DNA from: Planctomycetota bacterium
Lineage (GTDB): Bacteria > Planctomycetota > UBA1135 > UBA2386
Direction of reading: 5' to 3'
DNA length: 5,353 bases
Assembly: GCA_003235605.1 (NCBI GenBank)
Contig: QJVU01000471.1
Span: 1 to 5,353, forward strand
In this document: in pieces, positions 1 through 5,238 of the stretch
Layout of the letters: every line of letters begins with the position of its first letter
Position numbering within the stretch: the first letter of the stretch is position 1
The notes under the pieces: generated by a model
The model's database searches: none
What the model was told of the DNA's origin: nothing
What the model saw: the letters and a program-made list of their open reading frames with translations, nothing else
Position numbers and translations under genes: made by a program

Positions 1-22
1 GGGGAACTGTACGATCGCGGCC

Positions 23-1102
23 GTGGCGCCGCTGGTCAGCATCCTGATCCCCACCTGCGACGGGGCGGAGCACCTCGAGGCCTGCATTCAGAGCGCGTGC
101 CGCCAGAGCCACACGGATCTCGAGATCCTGGTGGTGGACGATGCCTCCGGCGACGACTGCTACGAGTTGGCGAGGCGTTGCGCCGCGGCGGACGACCGGA
201 TCCAGGTGCACCGCAACCCCAGGCGCCTGGGCCTCGCCGGCAACTGGAACCGCTGCGTGGAGCTGGCCCGGGGCGAGTGGATCAAGTTCCTGTTCCAGGA
301 CGACCTGCTCCACCCCGAGTGCCTGGAGCGGCTGCTCCCGGCGGGGGCCCGCGAACGGCCCCTGGTCACCGGCAGGCGCCAACTGGTGATCGAGTCCGGC
401 GTGGACGACGACACCCGCGAGTACTTCGGGGGCCTTCCCAACCTGGAGGGCCTGTTCCCCCACCGGTCCTTCGTCTCCCCCGAGTTCCTGTGCTCGGCGC
501 TCATCCAGCACCTGGCAGTGAACTTCATCGGCGAGCCGTCGGCGGTGCTCCTGCACCGCAGCGTGTTCCAACGCTTCGGGACCTTCAACCCCAAGATGAT
601 CCAGCTCCTGGACCTGGAGCTCTGGGCACGCATCGGGATTCGCACCGGACTCTCCGTGGTGGCCGAAAGCGTGGGCACGTTCCGCCTCCATCCCCGGTCG
701 CAAAGCGCGCGCAACAAGAGCGCCCAGGAGTACCGCAAGGACCTCCTGGACCCGCTGATCCTCTACCACCAGTACGCCCATGACCGGGTCTTTGCGCCAT
801 TGCGGCAGGTGGCGGCTGGGATGCAGCCGCCGATCTCGTTTGCCAAGATCACCGCCGTGGAAGCCCAGCGGGCTCGGGCCATCGCCACGGAGGCCGCGCG
901 ATCGGGGGATCCCACGCTGCTGGCAGCCTGGGAAGACGTGTCCGCTGCCTATCCGCGGCTGCGCAGCTCCCCGCGCCTGTGGTGGCTGCGCTTGCGGCAT
1001 GCGTTGGGCCTCACCCAGGAAGGCCGAAGCCCAGCAGGCTCCCTACCTGGTAGACCGCCACCGCCGCCAGCCACGCCAGGCACGTCATGTAGCCGAAGGT
1101 GA
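23..1102 (+). CDS. Family 2 glycosyltransferase (GT-A fold), 359 aa
   Basis: Likely transfers a sugar from a nucleotide-sugar donor during synthesis of a surface polysaccharide or glycoconjugate, at the cytoplasmic side; donor and acceptor cannot be told. Seen: an N-terminal GT-A domain opening with VSILIPT (residues 5-11), the nucleotide-binding acidic pair in VVDDAS (37-42), LGLAGNWNRC (69-78) typical of GT2 enzymes, a DxD-like metal site FQDD (91-94), GEPSAVLLHR (170-179), and D197-L-E199-L-W201, the usual position of the catalytic acidic residue. No membrane segments are evident. The start is GTG, placed just before the conserved first strand. No good Shine-Dalgarno lies close by, and the frame is open to the window edge, so a start further upstream is possible. 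Residues 330-359 are encoded opposite the feoB 3' end, are Pro/Gly/Arg-rich and look like a non-conserved tail. The family call is firm; the specificity is unknown. Confidence 0.88.
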   Translation: MAPLVSILIPTCDGAEHLEACIQSACRQSHTDLEILVVDDASGDDCYELARRCAAADDRIQVHRNPRRLGLAGNWNRCVELARGEWIKFLFQDDLLHPECLERLLPAGARERPLVTGRRQLVIESGVDDDTREYFGGLPNLEGLFPHRSFVSPEFLCSALIQHLAVNFIGEPSAVLLHRSVFQRFGTFNPKMIQLLDLELWARIGIRTGLSVVAESVGTFRLHPRSQSARNKSAQEYRKDLLDPLILYHQYAHDRVFAPLRQVAAGMQPPISFAKITAVEAQRARAIATEAARSGDPTLLAAWEDVSAAYPRLRSSPRLWWLRLRHALGLTQEGRSPAGSLPGRPPPPPATPGTSCSRR

Positions 1103-3032
1103 ACAATGGCCAACGCCAGGAACGGGTCTCCCGGCGAATGGCGCCCAGGGTTGCCATGCACTGGCTGCAGAGCGCGAAGAAGGTCATCAATGCCAGGGCC
1201 ACCAGGCCGTTGAAGACCGGTCGGCCGTCGCGCCTTCGGGCCTTGCGGAACCGCTCCGGAAGACCGCCGGGCTCCGCAGGTTGGTTGAGGCTTTGGAGCG
1301 TGTAGTCGGCGGCATCCACATCGCCCAGGCTGTAGAGGGTCCCCAGCGCCGGGACGATTGCCTCCCTGGCTGGGAACGCCGCCAGGATGCCCACCGTCGT
1401 GCGCCAGTCGAACCCCGCTGGGGCGAACACCGGCTGGATGGTCTTGCCGAACCGGGCCAGCAGGCTCTGTTCGAAACAGGCGGCCTTCTCCGCTGCCCAC
1501 AAGCGCTGGAGCCGCTGCTCCTGGTCCGTGTGGCCCGCGGCCACCACCGCTTCCCGCTGCGCCTGGAAGTCCCGGCGGATCGACTCCGGCTGCGGGTAGT
1601 AGCTCAACGCCCAGATCACGATTCCCGTAGCCAGGATGATGGTGCCCGCCAGGATCAGGAACTCCCGCACCGCCAGCCACATCTGGGTGCCGATCACCTT
1701 CAGGGAAGGCCATTGGTAGACCGGCAGCTCCATGGCCAGCATCGAGCTACCCCCGGACAGGATCGTGCGCCGCAGCACCAGCGCGACCACCGCAGCGGTC
1801 ACCACTCCCAGGGCGTACATGGCGAACAGCACCGTGCCTGCCCAGGCCACCGGGAAGAACGCGGCGATCAGCACCACGTAGACCGGCAGACGCGCCGAGC
1901 ACGACATCAGCGGCGCCACCACGATGGTGGCGAGGCGATCGCGCTCGTTGGGGATGATGCGGGTGGCCAGGATCGCCGGGATCGCGCAGGCGAAGGCGCT
2001 GGTGAGGGGCACGAAGCTGCGGCCGCTGAGCCCGAGCCGCGAGAGGGGCAGGTCCAGGATGAACGCCGCCCGGGCCATGTAGCCGGTCCCCTCCAGGAAC
2101 GTGACCAGGGCGATGAGCAGGGCAATCTGGGGAAGGAACAGCAACGCCGAGGCGACGCCGTGGATCAGGCCATCCACCAGGAAGCTCTCCACGGCACCCG
2201 GCGGCATGGCCGCGCTCACCGTGGCCGCCAGCCAGTCCTGGCCGGCTTCCACCCACCCCATGAACGGCGCCGCCACGGTGAACACCAGGTGAAACGTGGC
2301 GAAGATCACGGCCGCCAGGAACAGGGGCCCCAGCACGACGTGCAGGAGGATCCGGTCCAGGCGGTCGGTCCAGGTCACGGCGCCGGGAGTCCGCGCCTGC
2401 ACCTCCCTGGCCAGCTGGTCCGGTTCGAAGTTGGCACTCGACTGCGACGGCGGTGGCGGTGGAGCAACCAGGGCCGCGCACAGTTCGTCGAGGCCGGCGC
2501 AGCGGGCGCCGTGGGTCTCCACCACCGGCAGACCGAGGGCCCCAGACAAGGCCACCGCGTTCACCGCGTGGCCTTGTCGCCTGGCGATGTCCTGCTTGTT
2601 CAAGGCCACGACCACCGGCAGGCCGAGACCCAGGAGCAGCTTCAGCAGGTGCAGCTCCACGGAGATCTTGCTGGCGTCGATCACCACGCACAGAACGTCT
2701 GGGCGCTTCGCGTCGTGGCCGCCGGGTGCACCGACTCCCGCACCCGCGCCAGCGATGTAGTCCACGGCCACCTGCTCGTCCCGGCTCAAGGCCTTGAGGG
2801 AAGAGATCCCCGGCAGATCCACCACCCGAAGACGCGTCCCCGCGAAGCGAACCGTTCCCTCGGTGCGCTCCACCGAGGTCCCCGGGAAGTTGACCGGCTT
2901 CTGTCCGGTCCCGGTAAGACCTGCCAGCAGAGAGGTCTTCCCCGCGTTGGGCCTGCCCACCAGGGCAACCGTGAGGTCCTTGACCTTGCCCTCTCCACCG
3001 GCCCCCACCCCTGGCGCGCGCGCCTGGGTCAC
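1011..3032 (-). CDS. feoB: Ferrous iron transport protein B (FeoB), 673 aa
   Basis: Inner-membrane Fe(II) permease with an N-terminal G domain. Seen in order: G1 GRPNAGKT (26-33), switch I PGTSVERTEG (50-59), G3 DLPG (72-75), G4 NKQD (145-148; many FeoBs, such as E. coli, have NMxD), a proline-rich linker (191-195), then a polytopic membrane region starting about residue 226. The membrane region carries the hallmark Gate stretches GLSGRSFVPLTSAFACAIPA (334-353) and ERDRLATIVVAPLMSCSARL (363-382). A charged, probably periplasmic segment (about 480-530) and a C-terminal part with FFALCSQCMATLGAIRRET (618-636) complete it. Length is near the family norm, so the protein appears intact. The start is GTG, with AGGGG at 3040-3044 seven bases upstream. 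It lies 15 bp after feoA and is presumably co-transcribed with it. The stop lies inside the convergent glycosyltransferase gene, leaving no separate terminator. The assignment is very secure. Confidence 0.97.
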   Translation of the reverse strand: MTQARAPGVGAGGEGKVKDLTVALVGRPNAGKTSLLAGLTGTGQKPVNFPGTSVERTEGTVRFAGTRLRVVDLPGISSLKALSRDEQVAVDYIAGAGAGVGAPGGHDAKRPDVLCVVIDASKISVELHLLKLLLGLGLPVVVALNKQDIARRQGHAVNAVALSGALGLPVVETHGARCAGLDELCAALVAPPPPPSQSSANFEPDQLAREVQARTPGAVTWTDRLDRILLHVVLGPLFLAAVIFATFHLVFTVAAPFMGWVEAGQDWLAATVSAAMPPGAVESFLVDGLIHGVASALLFLPQIALLIALVTFLEGTGYMARAAFILDLPLSRLGLSGRSFVPLTSAFACAIPAILATRIIPNERDRLATIVVAPLMSCSARLPVYVVLIAAFFPVAWAGTVLFAMYALGVVTAAVVALVLRRTILSGGSSMLAMELPVYQWPSLKVIGTQMWLAVREFLILAGTIILATGIVIWALSYYPQPESIRRDFQAQREAVVAAGHTDQEQRLQRLWAAEKAACFEQSLLARFGKTIQPVFAPAGFDWRTTVGILAAFPAREAIVPALGTLYSLGDVDAADYTLQSLNQPAEPGGLPERFRKARRRDGRPVFNGLVALALMTFFALCSQCMATLGAIRRETRSWRWPLFTFGYMTCLAWLAAVAVYQVGSLLGFGLPG

Positions 3033-3053
3033 CGCGTCACCCCTGGGTCACCG
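3023..3053. repeat. 12-bp direct repeat bridging the feoA stop and feoB start
   Basis: CCTGGGTCACCG occurs at 3023-3034 and again at 3042-3053, 19 bp apart. On the coding (minus) strand one copy contains the feoA TGA and the other the feoB GTG start, so the gene junction consists of two copies of the same 12-mer with the feoB ribosome-binding site (AGGGGTGA) between them. It probably arose by a short local duplication. The repeat is certain; whether it affects translational coupling is unknown. Confidence 0.8.
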
Positions 3054-3290
3054 TTGGATCCGCATCCGGATCCGGGCCGCCTCGTCCCGGCGCAGCGCCA
3101 GGCGATAGCCCCGCATCCGATACTGGCCGGGGCCACCGAAGGGCGCCCGGCGCAACACCTCCACCGGCGTGCCGGGCCAGAAGCCCATGTCCCAGAGGCG
3201 CTGGGCCAGGGGGTCCTCTCCCACCACGCCCTCCACATAGCCCTCGCTCCCCGGGGGAAGCTCGCTGAGGCCGGTGTTGTCGACTTCCAT
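3048..3290 (-). CDS. feoA: Ferrous iron transport protein A (FeoA), 80 aa
   Basis: Small cytoplasmic SH3-like partner of FeoB, required for or modulating Fe(II) uptake in the systems studied. The whole protein is one FeoA domain: L8-S-E-L-P-P-G-S (8-15) matches the usual opening strand. The diagnostic core RLWDMGFWPGTPVEVLRRAP (31-50) is followed by GQYRMRGYRLALRRDEAARI (55-74). Length is typical for a stand-alone FeoA. The ATG start has GAGGG at 3301-3305 with a rather long 10-base spacing. It is the first gene of the feoAB operon. The predicted mRNA leader is only about 35 bases, and the Fur-like operator sits over the predicted start of transcription. No feoC gene is visible, which is common outside enterobacteria. 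Confidence 0.96.
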   Translation of the reverse strand: MEVDNTGLSELPPGSEGYVEGVVGEDPLAQRLWDMGFWPGTPVEVLRRAPFGGPGQYRMRGYRLALRRDEAARIRMRIQR

Positions 3291-3310
3291 GTTGCTGGAG
3301 CCCTCGTTTT

Positions 3311-3327
3311 TTGAGATCGAGTCTCAA
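3311..3327. promoter_or_regulatory. Fur-like operator over the feoAB transcription start
   Basis: A perfect inverted repeat, TTGAGA-TCGAG-TCTCAA on the plus strand, spans the predicted +1 of feoAB, directly downstream of the -10 element. Against the 7-1-7 Fur-box variant TGAGAAT-N-ATTCTCA it matches 11 of 14 defined positions. Fur with Fe(II) commonly represses feoAB, so an iron-repressed operon is the expected reading. A DtxR/MntR-type or other dimeric repressor remains possible because the inner positions deviate from the Fur consensus. The dyad and its position are seen; the identity of the protein is inferred. Confidence 0.6.
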
Positions 3328-3331
3328 GTAG

Positions 3332-3360
3332 ATAATCGGCTCCGGTCGCCCCCAAGTCAA
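3332..3360 (-). promoter_or_regulatory. feoAB promoter, sigma-70-type
   Basis: Read on the minus strand, TTGACT (3360-3355) is followed after exactly 17 bp by GATTAT (3337-3332). This gives five of six matches to the -35 consensus and four of six to the -10 consensus, in a locally AT-richer patch of otherwise GC-rich DNA. Transcription would start near 3325, about 35 bases before the feoA ATG. It is the best promoter in the window. Promoter function is inferred from sequence only. Confidence 0.72.
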
Positions 3361-3424
3361 GCCTGGAACACCAAACGGGCCTTTGGGCGTAGTCGCGCCC
3401 CCGGGCGCTCGTCAGGGGGTGACC

Positions 3425-3517
3425 GGGCCGACCCTCCGAGGCTAACCCCCCGATGGCCCAACCCGCCGAGGTGCACGCCCATGGCCCACCTTGCGGAGGC
3501 CAGTTTCCCATGGCCCA
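3425..3517. repeat. Degenerate 28-30 bp tandem repeat, about 3.5 copies
   Basis: Three related 17-18 bp cores end in GAGG at 3425-3441 (GGGCCGACCCTCCGAGG), 3454-3471 (TGGCCCAACCCGCCGAGG) and 3482-3499 (TGGCCCACCTTGCGGAGG). A partial fourth copy, TGGCCCAC, starts at 3511. ATGGCCCA itself recurs at 3453, 3481 and 3510. The roughly 28-30 bp period is close to three helical turns, so the copies face the same side of the DNA. It lies between two divergent promoters and codes for nothing recognisable. It could be decayed tandem duplication or an array of protein-binding sites. Confidence 0.6.
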
Positions 3518-3574
3518 CGTAACAAGCCCAACGCGGCAAGGCCGAGAGCGCCGACCGCGCGGGTACCCCCAACA

Positions 3575-3603
3575 AAGACGACCGGCTTCCGGCGTGCTAG
3601 TCT
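3575..3603 (+). promoter_or_regulatory. Candidate promoter of the first exported-protein gene
   Basis: AAGACG (3575-3580) and TAGTCT (3598-3603) are separated by 17 bp, and TG at 3595-3596 gives an extended -10 (TGCTAGTCT). The matches to consensus are weak. The pattern recurs upstream of the downstream paralogue as nnGACn, 14 bp, TGCTAnnCTGG. That recurrence is the main support. The predicted start, near 3610, is at the foot of the leader hairpin, about 100 bases before the ATG. Confidence 0.4.
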
Positions 3604-3607
3604 GGCG

Positions 3608-3645
3608 GTTGCCCCGGCTGGCCGCGGGCCGCCTCCGCGGGCAAC
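3608..3645 (+). promoter_or_regulatory. GC-rich hairpin in the leader of the first exported-protein gene
   Basis: GTTGCCC (3608-3614) pairs perfectly with GGGCAAC (3639-3645). With one bulged C (3638) the stem extends by CGG/CCG to 10 bp, and the interior contains a further GGCC-GCG-GGCC inverted repeat (3620-3630). If the predicted promoter is right, the transcript would begin with this stem-loop, a position suited to protecting the mRNA 5' end. The sequence after it is C-rich rather than T-rich, so a terminator role is less likely. The pairing is seen; the role is inferred. Confidence 0.5.
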
Positions 3646-3698
3646 GTCCCCTCTCCCCGTTCCATGTCCCGTAAGAAACCCGAACCGCGCCCCTGCGC

Positions 3699-3705
3699 GG
3701 AGGAG
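3699..3705 (+). promoter_or_regulatory. Strong Shine-Dalgarno that decides the start of the exported-protein gene
   Basis: GGAGGAG sits 6 bases before the ATG at 3712. It selects this ATG over the in-frame ATG at 3664, which has no such site and would put a charged 16-residue stretch in front of the signal peptide. A GTG directly before the ATG (3709) is also in frame and could be used as well. The paralogue beginning at 5239 has the same first five residues from its own ATG, which supports 3712. Confidence 0.75.
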
Positions 3706-3711
3706 CTTGTG

Positions 3712-5040
3712 ATGCAAACCCTGCGTTTCCGCCCGTCGGCCCCCCGCCCCTTCCTCGACCTTTGCCTGCTTGCGGGCCTGGGCCTCCTGGTTCCCGCGGT
3801 GCCCGCCCAGGCCGGACCCGGCGTAATCACGGGGTTTGCCAACGACGGGGTGTTCAACTCCAGCTACCTCGCCGGCCAGAACGTCTACGACTCCAACGGC
3901 AGCAACCGCAGCGTCGTCCAGATCAACCTGACCAAGAGCAGCCCCAACGACACTGCAGGCAAGTGGACCGCGGCCCTGACCGTGTACGACCTGGCCACCA
4001 CCTACGGCGGCTCGGCGGGAGGCCAGTACGTGATCATGGGCCAGTACGACACCACCGGCACCACGCCCACGTTCACGCCCAGCACCCTGGCCAACAACAT
4101 GAACAACACCTCCAAGTCCCCCTGCTTCGGCTTGATGATCGAGGGACGGGACGGGCTGTATGCGGCCGTGGACTGGAACGACGGTCCCCACATGTCCTAT
4201 CGACAGGACAACAAGTCCGCGTTCGCGGTACCGGTCAAGATCACCGCCGCCTCGGGCGCCACCCCCCTGCCGACGGCCTCCTACCTCGACCCTTCCCTCG
4301 GCTACGTCGACAACAAGCTGAAGCTGTTCTACATCGACAGGGCGACCAACATCATGATGCAGGACATCACGCCCACCATCAGCAACAACGTCCTGACCAA
4401 GGCCGATGTCCAGGGCCAGGCCGTCGCTGTAGCCAACATGAGCATCATGCCCCATTCCCCGACGCCCATCATCGACAAGAACGGCGAGGTGCGCGGCCTG
4501 TGGCTCGCGGGGCTCTCGGGCAGTGACAGCGACATGTTCTTCATGCCCAGCCTCAACACTCTCGATGCGCCGATCAAGGTCTTCGACAACACCGCCTGGA
4601 TGAACAACGGCGGTGTCGCGGGGGGCAGGCTGTTCTTCGCCAACACCGCGGTCGGCACCAGCGCATCCGTGGGCGAGGTCGCGTGGCTCCTGGGCAGCAA
4701 CACCGTCATCAACGGCACGGCCACGATGACCCTGGGCTGCCGCAATCCCAAGACCACGACGGGGCCGGTGGTCTCCAGGGTCGCCCTCAGCCTCAACCTC
4801 AACACCGGCACCGCGACCCCCATTCCGATCCCCGGGTGGAACGGCGGCTACGCCCTGTCAGGGAACATCCTCATCTTCGCCACGATGATCGGCCTCGGCC
4901 AGGACGAGCTGGCGCACTGGAGCCAGGCCGTCCCGAACGACCCGACCCTGAAGGGCATCCGTGTCGCCGTCCAGGGCCTGGCCGCACCTCAGGGGGTCAA
5001 CCCGACCCTCACCAACACCACAATCCTGGAGTTCAGGTAG
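3712..5040 (+). CDS. Exported protein of unknown family, 442 aa, possible beta-propeller
   Basis: I do not recognise the family. Residues 1-34 form a Sec signal peptide: basic start MQTLRFR, hydrophobic core about 15-29, and signal-peptidase I site PAQA before GPG, giving a mature protein of about 408 aa. There is no lipobox and no further membrane segment. The mature part is rich in Asn, Thr, Gly and Ser with few charges, typical of secreted beta proteins. Several stretches look like propeller blades, a hydrophobic strand followed by a polar turn: YVIMGQYD (106-113), LYAAVDWNDG (149-158), LKLFYIDRATNIMMQD (203-218), GLWLAGLSGSDSDMFFMP (262-279), GRLFFANTAV (305-314) and NILIFATMIG (385-394). 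The mature protein has only two cysteines (138 and 343), so one disulfide is possible. A binding or carbohydrate-active role is conceivable, but no catalytic signature is seen. It is followed by a same-strand paralogue. Confidence 0.85.
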   Translation: MQTLRFRPSAPRPFLDLCLLAGLGLLVPAVPAQAGPGVITGFANDGVFNSSYLAGQNVYDSNGSNRSVVQINLTKSSPNDTAGKWTAALTVYDLATTYGGSAGGQYVIMGQYDTTGTTPTFTPSTLANNMNNTSKSPCFGLMIEGRDGLYAAVDWNDGPHMSYRQDNKSAFAVPVKITAASGATPLPTASYLDPSLGYVDNKLKLFYIDRATNIMMQDITPTISNNVLTKADVQGQAVAVANMSIMPHSPTPIIDKNGEVRGLWLAGLSGSDSDMFFMPSLNTLDAPIKVFDNTAWMNNGGVAGGRLFFANTAVGTSASVGEVAWLLGSNTVINGTATMTLGCRNPKTTTGPVVSRVALSLNLNTGTATPIPIPGWNGGYALSGNILIFATMIGLGQDELAHWSQAVPNDPTLKGIRVAVQGLAAPQGVNPTLTNTTILEFR

Positions 5041-5070
5041 CCCGGGTCCGGCAACTCCAACGGACACGGG
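5041..5070 (+). terminator. Stop-proximal hairpin after the first exported-protein gene
   Basis: CCCGGGTCCG (5041-5050) starts on the base after the TAG stop and pairs with CGGACACGGG (5061-5070) in 9 of 10 positions around a 10-base loop. There is no T-run after it, so it is not a classical intrinsic terminator. It may end transcription less efficiently or protect the mRNA 3' end. Its right arm coincides with the putative -35 of the next promoter. The stem is certain as sequence; termination is inferred. Confidence 0.5.
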
Positions 5071-5089
5071 GGTCCCAAAGTGCTACCCT
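5061..5089 (+). promoter_or_regulatory. Candidate promoter of the second exported-protein gene
   Basis: CGGACA (5061-5066) and TACCCT (5084-5089) are 17 bp apart, with an extended -10 TG at 5081-5082 (TGCTACCCT). The spacing and the TGCTAnnCTGG core are the same as upstream of the first paralogue. Transcription would start near 5096 and give a leader of about 143 bases. The -35 overlaps the right arm of the stop-proximal hairpin, so the two calls share bases. Confidence 0.42.
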
Positions 5090-5119
5090 GGTACGGTCGT
5101 GGCGGTAGTTGCCAGGTCA

Positions 5120-5156
5120 GGCCGCTGTCCTGGTGCCCTCTCCTGGCGCCACGGCC
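5120..5156 (+). terminator. Two-part hairpin in the paralogue spacer (terminator or attenuator)
   Basis: GGCCG (5120-5124) pairs with CGGCC (5152-5156), and inside it TGGTGCC (5131-5137) pairs with GGCGCCA (5145-5151), with one T-G wobble, around a 7-base loop. The sequence then runs TTTCGTTTCG, a broken T-tract. It could terminate transcripts from the upstream gene. Because it lies downstream of the candidate promoter at 5061-5089, it would also lie in the second gene's leader and could act there as an attenuator or a 5' structure. Confidence 0.42.
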
Positions 5157-5160
5157 TTTC

Positions 5161-5210
5161 GTTTCGTCCCTGTGTGTCCCTGTGTGTCCCTGATTAACCC
5201 TGTTCGTCCT
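5161..5210 (+). repeat. Five imperfect 10-bp tandem units
   Basis: Consecutive decamers read GTTTCGTCCC, TGTGTGTCCC, TGTGTGTCCC, TGATTAACCC and TGTTCGTCCT. The two central units are identical, and the T-G start and (T/A)CC(C/T) end persist in the others. The units lie in the leader of the second exported-protein gene and run straight into a CT tract. They resemble slippage-generated sequence. No function is evident. Confidence 0.72.
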
Positions 5211-5231
5211 CTCTCTCTCTCTTCCCTTCTC
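5207..5231 (+). repeat. (CT)7 microsatellite inside a 25-base pure pyrimidine tract
   Basis: Seven CT dinucleotides (5209-5222) lie within an uninterrupted pyrimidine run ending 7 bases before the next ATG. The run occupies the place where a Shine-Dalgarno would be expected, and none is present. The tract could change length by polymerase slippage, altering leader length or spacing, or could serve as a single-stranded landing site for ribosomal protein S1. Both are inferences; the tract itself is plain in the sequence. Confidence 0.8.
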
Positions 5232-5238
5232 ACGAACC

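Larger units (their letters stand above)
3291..3711. other. 421-bp divergent intergenic region (feoA / exported-protein gene)
   Basis: No convincing gene is seen here. The left part (3291-3360) is the feoAB leader, operator and promoter. The middle holds a perfect 14-bp inverted repeat at 3395-3408 (GCGCCC-CC-GGGCGC) and a degenerate tandem repeat at 3425-3517. The right part carries a weak rightward promoter (3575-3603), a GC-rich hairpin (3608-3645), a pyrimidine-rich stretch (about 3646-3663) and the ribosome-binding site of the next gene. Small open frames on both strands lack plausible starts or recognisable protein features, and some owe their repeated residues to the DNA repeat. Confidence 0.7.

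Noticed and set aside
3..47. Possible tail of an upstream gene ending in TGA at 45-47
   Set aside because: Only 14 codons are visible, with no recognisable sequence. The frame may be chance, although a short overlap with the glycosyltransferase start would be typical of an operon.
780..3314. Very long plus-strand open frame (844 codons) opposite feoB
   Set aside because: It lies antisense to a secure feoB and feoA. Its product is Arg/Gln/His/Gly-rich without domains, as expected for the complement of a GC-rich gene.
3357..3575. Small minus-strand frame (72 codons) in the divergent intergenic region
   Set aside because: It overlaps the feo promoter end and the tandem repeat. Its repeated residues come from the DNA repeat, and no ribosome-binding site or domain is seen.
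3664..3711. Upstream in-frame ATG as the start of the exported protein
   Set aside because: No Shine-Dalgarno before it, and it would place charged residues ahead of the signal peptide. The ATG at 3712 has GGAGGAG and matches the paralogue's start.
3442..4455. 337-codon minus-strand frame opposite the exported-protein gene
   Set aside because: Low-complexity Gly/Val/Arg-rich product. The plus strand has a signal peptide, ribosome-binding site and a paralogue, so this is a shadow frame.
5161..5222. CRISPR array or other spacer-repeat system
   Set aside because: Repeat units are 10 bp and contiguous with no unique spacers, so this is simple tandem or microsatellite sequence.
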